Assembly: GCF_900090045.1 (NCBI RefSeq)
Contig: NC_041786.1
Location: forward strand, 558,501 to 622,500
Direction of reading: 5' to 3'
DNA length: 64,000 nt
Origin: Plasmodium malariae
Taxonomy: Eukaryota; Apicomplexa; Aconoidasida; Haemosporida; Plasmodiidae
The notes below the pieces were generated by a model. It worked only from the letters and a program-made list of their open reading frames with translations, ran no database searches and was not told where the DNA came from. The position numbers and the translations under genes are program-made. Shown in pieces: positions 1 through 12,000 of this stretch; position 1 is the first letter of the stretch; every line of letters begins with the position of its first letter.

Positions 1-3000
1 CGATAAAAGGGAAGAATTAAGTGATGAGGACTGCAGAAAGGAGGATGAACATAACATTAACACATCGAAATTGAAAAGACATGTAGTTAGCACTAAATTG
101 ATCAATTTGAATAAAAAAAATGAGCATGTAGAAGAACTAAAAAATAAGGTAACAGAAATGATGAATTATTCTAATTTAAGTAACGTGTTAAATGCACAAG
201 ATTTTTTTAAGAGTAAATTTATACAATGGCTTAATTCGATATCGTGTTTTCTCCCATGTGTAGTAAATATTAGTATATTTTTATCTCAAATTACTAGCGC
301 GATTGCTAAACCTGTAGCAACAAACCCTTTTTTGAAAGCATATATTGATTGGAATAATGTGCCTTATAATAATATTCTTCTTCAACCGTGCAGAGGAAAA
401 CTGAATTTCGAGATGAAAATTCCATCATCAGAAATATTGGTAGAAAGGTTTTTAGGAATTAACAAAATTACAAGTTTAAAATTTTTCAAGAAAAATAATT
501 TACTTTATAAAAATGTAGTTGAAGGTATAGATTTAAATTTTTACTTCGAACCAGTAGTAGTCAATATTGATTCAAGCACTTTGACGTTGCTATATCAGTT
601 GTATAATATTATCCTTGATTTTTGTAACTATTCTATGAAATTTTATTCTACTAAATCGAAAGAGGACGAAGAGGAGCGTATGTATAGGGTTAATGTGCAT
701 GACGACACGTATTACGACAACTGGGCTGAATTTATTATCAACGATAGTTTTTATCTTAATGTGTATGACACAAACTCATGTATAGATTCGTGTGAATATT
801 CTGCATATATAAATGACGAATTAATATCTGATAATACCGATTTGGATAGGGAACTAAATTCATATAAGTATAATGAGAAAAACAAATTATTTGCTAACTT
901 CTTTTTAAAACCACCTAATAACATGCACTCAAAAGGATTAAATGAGGAAAAATTATCACATGGTGAGTTCAATAAGGACATTTTAAATACTGAGCAAAAT
1001 GAGAAAAAAGAGATAGAAATGAGAGAGGAAAACATAGTACAAAATGGAGGCGAAATCAACACAGTAGTGCACAGCGAGGAGCAACCTATGTTTACATACG
1101 AATCAGAAAAATCTGTGGAGGGACAAAATGAGAGATACGTAAGTAGTGATTCGCATGAGAAGAATAAATATCATAATAATTATGTACTTGATTCGAACAT
1201 ACTTAACATTCTAATGATGAATTTTGTAGAAAATGTAAAAATCAATTGTACTGTGAATTTTGATGTATTGACATTTCAAATATGGGATTCAAACACAGCA
1301 TACAATAGGTGCTCTCTTAATTTTGTTATAGAATATATCTACATTAATTTTTACACCTTAAGTATTTATGAGAAAAATGTAAATTGCAAAAATAACGAAC
1401 TGTTTAATGTCAATGATAATTCTTCTGCTTTCCAAAAAAGCATAAGTTTTAATAGAAAGAATAATGGGGTCAGTAAATTTAGTAATGTCCCAATGGGTTC
1501 TAACGGCGAAGATGCACCTCATGAAAATAACAAATCGTTTTTTCTAAAAAGAAAATATCCGAGTTATTTACCGAATGAGAGTTCTAAAATGTATTCGTTT
1601 AATAATAATGTAGATGAAATGCTTAACTCTTCTGTGTCTAATGTTGTTTACTATGATGACACGACTACTAAAAAGGATGGAAAAAAGAGTATCAATAAAT
1701 ACATATATAGTAAGAGTGCAGTTGAATTTATTAGAAATACGGACGCGGAAAATTTGAGCAAGAAATGCAACATGTCAATGATGGGTGATACAATGACAGA
1801 TCATATGAATAATGTAAATAATAATATGGATGGGATTCAAGAAATATGTAATGATATGTACGATGGGAGATTACCTATTTTTAACAGTAGCAATAATAAT
1901 AATTGCCCGGACACGAATATGTTCAAATACGAAACTTTAAACATGTTGAAGAAGGAAAGACTAAAAGAAAAAGAGGATAATAAAGGATTAAGGAAATTGT
2001 TTAATTGGAAAAATTTTTTTAAAAATATAGAGCAGTTCAAAATAGAAATAGTGAATATTTTGAAAAGGATTTTTTTCAGAAAGAAGGTAAAAGAAGAGTT
2101 AGAAGTCAAAGAAGGTGAAGCAAAAGAGAAGGGCAAGAAAATTACAAAAAAGAAATACGAAAATTGCAATGATATTTTTATGAAAAATAATTTTATGTTT
2201 AATGATATAAAAAATTATAATGAAAACAAAGTAAATAAAAATATAGAATGTAAAGTAGAATTTCTAATATACTGTGAAAATTTTAATAAAAAGGAAAATT
2301 CGTACCAAACATTTATAGAACCCATGTGTACTGAAATTATTGCAGTTAAAAAGGATTTAAATTCACCAATTCATATATATTATTATTTCTCCTGGTTAAA
2401 TATTAATTTTAATTTTAATTTTTTGGACAATATTTTATCTCTATGTTGTAGTGTAATTTTTTCTATGATAACTCAAAGAACGCGATTATTACTAGGTCGA
2501 CATATGTATGATGTAGACAGAAGAAAGAATCATAAAATAATAATGCAGTCAGGAAGGAATGAAAAATTAGATGATGTTTCATCGAGATATCCACATACTC
2601 ACCACACAAACAATAATACAATATATCATACAGAATATGATGATAACAACACGGAAAGAAAGAATGTTAGCGAAATGGATGATACACATACATCCATGTA
2701 CTTTCCAAATTATTACGCATCAATGAATGAAGAACAGTATAGAGATCTGGCTATAATAACAAATGAAAATGTACTTTTTAGATACAATAAATTTGATGTT
2801 CTAAATTCTGTAAATAGATCTCTAGATACGTACATTTTTGGTGAGTTCATATTAGAAAAGTTGCTTAGGAATTATCAATATTCTTGTCAATATCCAGGAG
2901 ATTATTTAGCAAAATCTGAAAATGAATATAACCTGGACAAATCACAATCCCCATCAGAACAATTATTGCACATAAAATTATTCAATTTTATCAAAAAAAA

Positions 3001-6000
3001 TAAAAGACTAGAAATGAATAATATATGTAAGATAAATAATTTACTGGGACAACCAGTAGCTATATGCACGGTACATGAAAAAAATCCTACACCTAATGTT
3101 GATATTTTTACTATGTGTTTACAGTATAATTCGAAAGCGTCCAAACATGCTTATGATAAAAAAAAACAAAGTGTCTCTCCATCTCCTACAAAAAGATTTT
3201 CCAAAGGGGATGTGTTGGGCAATGACTCAGATGCAGGTGACAATAGTGCACGTAATTCTAGGAATTCCGAAGGAGAAAAAAAGAAAAAAGAAAGAGAAAA
3301 AGAAAAAAAAAAAATACCTCAAAGCGAAATAGAATACCATGATTTTTATGATCTGTCGGATAATGAAAATGACAAAAGGAAAAGTACAAGACAAAGCAGA
3401 GTTATACAGAATGAAAAAAATGCCAAAAACTGTTACTATAATAGCTCATATTATACAGATTCTTCTGAAAATAAGAAGAAGCAGCCTTTTAAATATCAAT
3501 GGAAAATAATCAGCAATAATGAATCTCTTGACTTACCAACATATGAAAATGGAAAAGTAAAATTTTTCCTAATTCGGTTCAGGTTACTTAATTATATATA
3601 TGATATTCCATCTAGTATTCTTAATACAGAAAGTGATAACGAGGATGTTATAAGAATAGTAATTCCGGAAAGAAGATTACCACCTAACATAAACAAGCAA
3701 GTAGAACAAGATTTATACAACGATGAGTTATTAGAAATAGAAAATAAAGCTTCATCACATAATACTTATCATACAATATATCCTACTAATTATACTTCCA
3801 GAAGATATAATACAAGTAAAGACGATACATGGAAAGCCTCTAACATTCCTCAACCAAGAAATCATTTATTTATTTTCTTTCGTACAAGTAGTAGGATCAG
3901 TCATGAAGAAAAACAAGAATATGACTTTTTTATCTCATCTATAGTAGCTGTTAAAAATAATACAGATTTCCCTCTTTACATTTTCAAATCAGTCCCGGGT
4001 AATTCAAATAAAAGAAGTATCTTTCGAGAATATTATCATAAATATAATATGATGCCTTCTCCTCCTCCTACTTATACATTAAAAATTGATAAGAAATTAG
4101 AAAAATTTATTGAACGTAAGATAAATACGAATAATCCACTTAAACATAAAGGGAGGAAAATGAACAAAGATCAGGATGAATTGAACGCAGGAATCGCGGG
4201 CGGTAAAAAAAAAAGGCTTCACAAGTACGCGCATGTAGGTAATAACAACAGTAATATTTATGCGGACAATTATGGCGATAATTATGTCAACAATAATGGC
4301 AATAACGATGGAAGTAACTACGGCACTAATAACAACAATTATAATAGTAGCCATGTTAATTGTGATGCATATACAAAAGCGAACTACACGCAGAGTAAGT
4401 CCTACGTGTATGGGAGAAAATTTATTAACAATATATTTCCTTTAATGAAAATGTCGTCCATAGAACATTACATATCGGGAGATATCAAATTTAGTTCCTT
4501 AGCTACTGTAAAATATAAAAAGAAGAGAAAGGGGAAAAAAAGATTAAAACATGAACTTCAAAAAAAACTAATTAAAAAGAAGATTAAGGAAATATATATA
4601 AAAAGTATATGGAAAAAAACAAAACGCAAAAAAATTAGTAAATATGAAAATACAGTTCCATATGATGATAAATGCAGAAAAATTCTTACTAGTCGTAACG
4701 CATACAGAAACATTATGTCTATAAATGATTCCTTTTTTAGTTTTGCAAAGAAGTCTTCATCATCTTCTAAGAAACTATCTAGTGAATTTGCACATATTAT
4801 TTCAGATTTATCAAATATTACCCTATCGTCTTTATCTAGTTCCCTTTTTTCATTGGACACATCTCAAAGTAATAGTTCAGTGTATGATAATTCTTTATAT
4901 GATTATGACATGGACAATTGCGAAGAACAGGCATTACTGAATGAATATTTTAATAAACATAGCGAAAATAAGGGAAATCTAGATATTATTGAGATATCTA
5001 ACAATAGCAATAAATTGATTCCTATTCCTTTATACTGGTTAGTAGCTGAGAATTCTTTTATATGGTTATCTATACAGAATGAAAAAATATATAATTGTGA
5101 TTTATATGATTTTCTATGTAGAGAAAAAAACGCAGATTATATATGCACTAAAAGTACCTTAGATAATATACTAAATTATCAGTCTCCATTTGTAGCAGAT
5201 TCTTTAAAACTGTTTAAACCATATTTAATCAGGCTAAAAAATTTGCTACTAAAGGAGAATAAAATGGCACAAAAAAGAAATAATAACAAAAATAATCAAA
5301 ACAGCCAAAATAGTCAAAATAGCCAAATTAGTAAAAATGGCCAAAATAGCCAAAATGGTCAAAATAACAAAAATGGTCAACATGGCCAAAATAGGAAAAA
5401 CGAGCAAAGTAACCGAAATAGACAAAATTTATTGAACAGTTACAATATGAATTATATGAATTTAAAAGAAGTTTATTTTACCTCTACAATTATTAGTGTA
5501 TACAATCCCAATTATGTCTTACATAAAAAAGATGCTCATAATTTCTATCAAATTAACATTGAGCACGCATTAATGATTAATAATGCGTTGCCGAAAACTA
5601 TGTATTTGAATTATGAAATATTTAAAGATAAATCGAAGAAGGATTCACATAGAAGTGTAAGTACTTATGGAAGTTTTCATTTTACGGACAAATCCAACAC
5701 ATACGAAACGACACTTAATACTGGCCAGTCCTATTCGTTAGAGAGCTCATGCAGTTGTTCCAGCTATGATGAAGATGAGTCCACCTATCGTAGATACGAT
5801 ACTACATCTAAAGATAAAGAAGAAAATAATAAGTCCAATTATCAGGGTGGTCGAAAGGAGCAGCATAAAATGCAATCGTACGATAGAACAGACAAACTTC
5901 GTAAAATGCAAAGCGAACAAGAGGACATAAGGTTAAAAGGATCAACTAACATGGAGGAAAATGCAGGAAATGAGTTTGATAAGAAAGAGCATGTCCCAAT

Positions 6001-9000
6001 TGAACAGAGCAATAAAGTGAATAGAAAAAATGAAAAAAGAATTACCATGTTAGTAGATAAATTAAGTACAAATACTTGGAAAGGTATGAACAAATTTAAC
6101 AGAATGAGTGGCACCACAATAGGAAAAGACTATAATAAGAGTGAGAGCAAAATGATGGCAAGTAATATGACAAGTGATAAACAATTACTAATTAGAGAAC
6201 TAAACACTAACAGAAATGTATTTATATATAAAAATATAAAAAAAAATGAGAAAGACACAAATAAAGAAAATATGAAAAGTAAAACATATGTAGAAGAAGT
6301 CAATTTTACAGTTATGATAAAAAAAGAAACGAATAAAAATATTTATGTGATAAGAATTAATCCTGGACAAAGTATAAAACTGCCATTTGTGCCAAGTAAT
6401 GTGAATATTTCTTTTGATGGCTATTATTCTAAAAATATATCAATTAATTATCCGCATAAAAAAGGTAGAGAAAAAATTATACTAGAAAAGGAAGTAAAGG
6501 AGGAAATGAGTTCCTTTTTTACTCTTGACTATAACGAAAGGGATGATAGGACCAGTAAAAATAATGAACATACGAACAGTACGTATGGTAAAAATTGTAG
6601 TGATTATACAGATGCTGATAGAATAAACAACACAGTGGAAGGTGCGGATAGAAAGGAACAGAGAGATTATAGAAATAATGAATATTCTAAACCAATAACA
6701 CTGGTAAATAGAATAATAAAAGATAAAGGGAATTATGAAAACGTAAAAAATGTACCTTGGAAAAATGAAGATAAGGTTGTACGCAAATATGCAAAATATA
6801 AATCTTCCAATTATGAACAGTTCCAAAATCAATTAACCATATGGGCTATATTTAATGAATTTTATGAAACGGGGAAAAATAGATACCAAGATATATCATT
6901 AGAGAAAGTTCACCATGGATCTTACGCCGTTTCATGTACTTTCTTCGTTTCTGCTTGCGTCATTAATAGACTTAATTACCCTATTAAAATAAAAAGATTA
7001 AATAATGACAATACAGTTGTTGTTGAGCCATATGTTAGGAAATTACTACCCTGTGAATTTGCTCAACGAAGGAACAAGCTCATTATTTCATACGAAACGC
7101 TAAAAGAAATAAAAAATTGGGTTAACTATCCATTAAAAAATTGTATGATTAAAAGAAAAAAATTAAGCAAAACTCGAAATAAGATTAACAAGAAAAATAA
7201 TAAAATGGGATTAAGAAATCGCAAAAATTTTGACAAGGCACCAAATTCTCAAAATGAATTAAAAACCAGTAAGGAAGAAGGTCAAGGAATGGGCAAAATG
7301 AAGCAAATTAAACCGAATAGTAAAAACGAGAAAAATGGCCATAATAGTGAAACTTTGGAGGGTAAGGATAAAATACTGGATAGTAATGACAAAGCGCAGG
7401 ATGCTAGTAACGAAATTCTGGAAGGTAATGACAAAAAAGTTTCACGTAAATTTAACCTTTTAAGTCGACTAAGAAACGGAAAAAAGACAAGGTGCTTCTT
7501 TTACAGAAATAATATAAATAAACCTCTAGAATCGGAAGATTTCAGAATAACTGATTTATCAACTACAAGATTAGTATGTTCTAATAAAAATAAAAACATT
7601 CCTCAACTAAAATATAGCATATATATGTCTATTGCACCTATGCCATTTTTTAGAACAACGGTTATGGAAATTTTACCCTATATAGTAATTATAAATAACA
7701 CAAAAATGAATATAGTTTTTCAAGAGTTCATAAAGAATTATACGTACTTTAAATATAATTCATTGGAACCTGGTGCATATGTCGAATTTCATCCTCAATC
7801 AAAAAAGAAAGTTATGTTAAAAATATGTGGGATTTTCCAAAATAGTTTTAACTTCTTAATTGATGATTATTTAGAAAAGGAATTATATTTAGAAAATTTA
7901 GAGAGAGAAAATGAAAAAGTCCTAGATGGTCTAAAACAGCATGACCCGGCAAGCAAGAACTGCACCTCTATGAAAGCAGACAACGCGAATAAAGGTAATA
8001 ATGTAAATAGTGACAATAACTCGAATAACGATAATAATACTAGTAATAATAATGTTAGTAACAATAATGTTAGTAACAATAATGATAACAGTGCCAGAGT
8101 TGAGAATAATGACTTTCTGAATATATCACAGAAGTTAAGCGCCTTAATTGGTATGGGGAAATCGAATCATATAAATAGCTCAAAAAATGTGCATATGGCA
8201 GAAGGCCAAAATAATGCGCATAATTCAAATATTTCACATGATACACTTAACGTGCATAGTAGTAGTAATAATAATTCAAAAGAACGACGCGGCACATCGA
8301 TAAATTCGTCAAATAGTGTTAAACATTCTTTGGACATACAAGGGTCAATAATAAATGGTAACTCCTTCGTAGCTAGTAATAACAATGTGAAAAAGTACAA
8401 ATACATTGATGAATTCAGATTTCTTTACTGGTCTGAAGTGTTAGACTTAACTAGGGTTAGCATGGTTTATTTTCGTCATCCAGTTATATCAGATGAAAAT
8501 TTTAAAAAAGAAGAGAAAAAATTAAGAAAATTTAATTTGCTTTTAAAAAAACATAGAGGAAACGACGATATATATTTAGATATGTCTAAAGAATTAATTA
8601 AAGGAAACAATATACCATATGAATATACTTGTTGTTCAATGGAAATATCTACATTTAAAGGTTGTAAATTTGTACGTTTCCAAGATATTGATGTTGTTCC
8701 ATATTATTTAATAAATTTAACTAAATACAATATAAAATTAAGACAAGTAGGCATTTATGAACATTCAGAAGTATTACATAAAATTCCTAAAAAGAAAAAA
8801 AAAACTTTTGATGAGATTTTCAAAAATTATGCTTTCAATTTTTCTTTTTATAATCCGTATAAAGATCCCAAGTTGAAAGTTAGTATATTAATATCAAATA
8901 AAAAAAATGAAAAAAATAAAAAACAAAAAAAATTAATCAGACGGAAAAAAAACTTAAAATTTAGATATTCAAATTCATTAATAGAGAATCTAAAAAATGA

Positions 9001-12000
9001 ATTAAATTATCTAACATTCCTTGCAACAAATTATTTGACAGCTAATGAAGATGTAAAAGTTATTAACGACAAAATTTTCCGTCTAAAAAAATTCTCAGAA
9101 CAAGTAGAAAATTTAAATGATGGAAATGTAAATATAATGGATTTAGGAAATTCAAATAATGTTACTTTATTAAAATTAAAAGATGGAGATACATTTGTTT
9201 TTATATTATGTACAAAAAAGACATACAATGGAAAAACAATTTTTTCTTTTGAGACTTATGATGATTTAATAAGTAATGTTTTAAATTTTAGTAATAGTTC
9301 TTATCATCATAAACAGAGCTACAAGTTACGCAAATCATTTCATCATCTTCTGAGTACCCAAATGAACCGTGTTTACGTTAAAAATAGGTCAAAAAGAAAG
9401 AAAAACAGCAACAAAAGTAAAAATATGAAGGATTTGAAAAAAAAAAAGGAAAGCCAGAATTTTTGGTACTTAATTAATTTATTTAAAAAAAAAAGTACAG
9501 CACGTCCTATGGAAAAAGATCCACGAATTAGCAATATAATTGCAGATCTATATGAAAAAAAAATTATTAACAGACAAGAAAAAAAAAAAAAATTTACATT
9601 AAATCTAAACATTTTTGCACATTTTATTTTTAAAGGACTCGGACTAAGTATAAACAATTATAATTTAGAAGAAATTTTATACTTTTCCATGGAATATATT
9701 TTAATTATTTATAAACAAATAAATGATAAGGAATTATTTCATATAAATGTTGGATGGCTTCAAATAGACAATCATACCAAAAATACAGATTATAAAAATG
9801 TTCTACTACCAATTGTTGATTTAAAAAAAAAAAATGAAACATATAATTCTTTTAACACACATGAAAAGATGTGTGAATCTACAAATGAAACGTTTGAAAA
9901 ATTCAATAAAAATAGTACGTTTTTTAAACAGATGAAGTATAACTCAAATGATACCTTTTCCTATTTTATGAAAGATAAAAGCAATAACTTTTCCAAAAAT
10001 AATTCTGATAATATGTTAAATTCATTACATTCTTATAAGAAGAAATCTTTTGATTCATATTTTGAAAATGATAACCTTCTAATTAGTACTAATATAAATA
10101 ATCCTCTCTGTAATTCGTATAAAATATTTATTCCATCCTTTTTTTACTCAGAATATAATTCCATATTAAATATTGTAATAATAAAACAAAAAAGAGGGAA
10201 TATGAAAAATTTCTTAGAATTGTCAGATGTTAGTATAAAAATTTCACCAATGAGCATAAACATTGACTCTTACTTTATTATTGAAATATTAAAAATATTT
10301 GATGAATTGTTGAAAATTATGGAATTTGATTTGAGTGACTACAATTCTCTTAACTTGGAAAAAAATATAGAATTAAGAGATAACGATTTTGATAGTTTAG
10401 AATATAAAAAAAATATAGGTCCATTAGAAGAGTTAATAAAACATTATATATTAAAAGACTATTATTTATATGAACAAATTGCCAATTTTAAATTTAGTTC
10501 AATAAAAGATGTAGGAAAAATGAATGATAATAATTTATTTCATTCAAGCATTCTGTACAACAGAAATAGTACTGATGTTTTAGACTTAAAAGCTTACATA
10601 ACCATGATAAAGGAATACAAAACAGTAGAACAGAGAAGTACGAAAAATACTGATCAACTCATGAAAGATGGAAACCATTTAGATACAATAATGCTAAGTC
10701 CTCTGTGTATAGAAAATGCAGGAAAAAATAAACATTTAAATTTTGGCATAAGTAACAATAGTCTTATTAGTAAACAGTCCACTAAGAGGAGCCCTAGTAA
10801 CGATGTTTTAGTAGAACGAAATGACACCTTTTTCTCAGCACACAATGGATCCTCATTATGTAGTAGTAAAATTAATGATGAAAGAACTCCTCAAAAAGAT
10901 CAAATATACAAATTGTTGACAAGGAACAAGACAGAGGAAGACAATATAATGAATAGCATTTACAACTCTGATGTGTTTAATGAAGATAAAATGAGTTACT
11001 TACAAAATTGTGAAAAATATTACAAACATTTATTAAATAATAGAAAAAGGATTTTAAAAAAAATACAAAATATTAATTTAAAAAATAGTTTAATAAGCTT
11101 TGATAAATTATTTATTTCTAAATTAGAAATTAATGAAATAAAATTAATAATTAATATAAAAAATAGAAGTTTGAGTTATGACAAAAAAAGCGAAATAATG
11201 GGATCTAATGTAATGAATGCATTAGTTGTTCTAATTATGAATATACCAAATATAAGTGATGCACATTTACATTTTGAAAAAGAAGTCAAGAAAAATATGT
11301 GTGGTTCTTTACATGCATTAATATTTAATGAAGTAATGAATGATTACATAAATCCAGGGATGAATCAAATGTTTAATGTCTTAGGTGCAATTGATTTTAT
11401 TGGGAATCCCTTAATAATTTATAAGCGATGGAAGAAAGGTTATCATGCTTTTATAAAGGATTTAAAAAAGAGTGTTGATTCTTGCTCTTTCCCCTTATTA
11501 TTTTGTATATTATTATTAAATATAATAGGAAAATTTGGAAAAAGTTTATTATCAGGTGTACTTGAAGGGGTGAGTAGATTATGTGGTAGTTGGAGTACAT
11601 GTTTTGAAAGGTTCTCAAGAAATGCAGATAATTATAGTATTGTTACAAATACATATATTTTACAAAGTGAAATATTAGACCAACCATCTAATTGTGCGGA
11701 GGGCATATGTTACGGATGTCATTCCTTTTTAAATATTCTCACCATTAGCTGTGTCAATACATTATACAAACCTTTTGTAGCTTTAAAAAAAAGTAAAGGT
11801 TTTCGAAAAAATGAAAAGGACAAATGTAAAATATTCCTTTCTGCACTAAAAGTTTTATCATATGGTCTCTTTAGTGGTTTAAGTAGTTTATTCTTCGGAT
11901 TTTTCAACAGTATCCTTTCCTTTTTTACCTTTTTATTTATTGGCACATTAAATCAAATACAAACATTAACTATGAAATCTGTTGTTAGACCAAAAAAAAT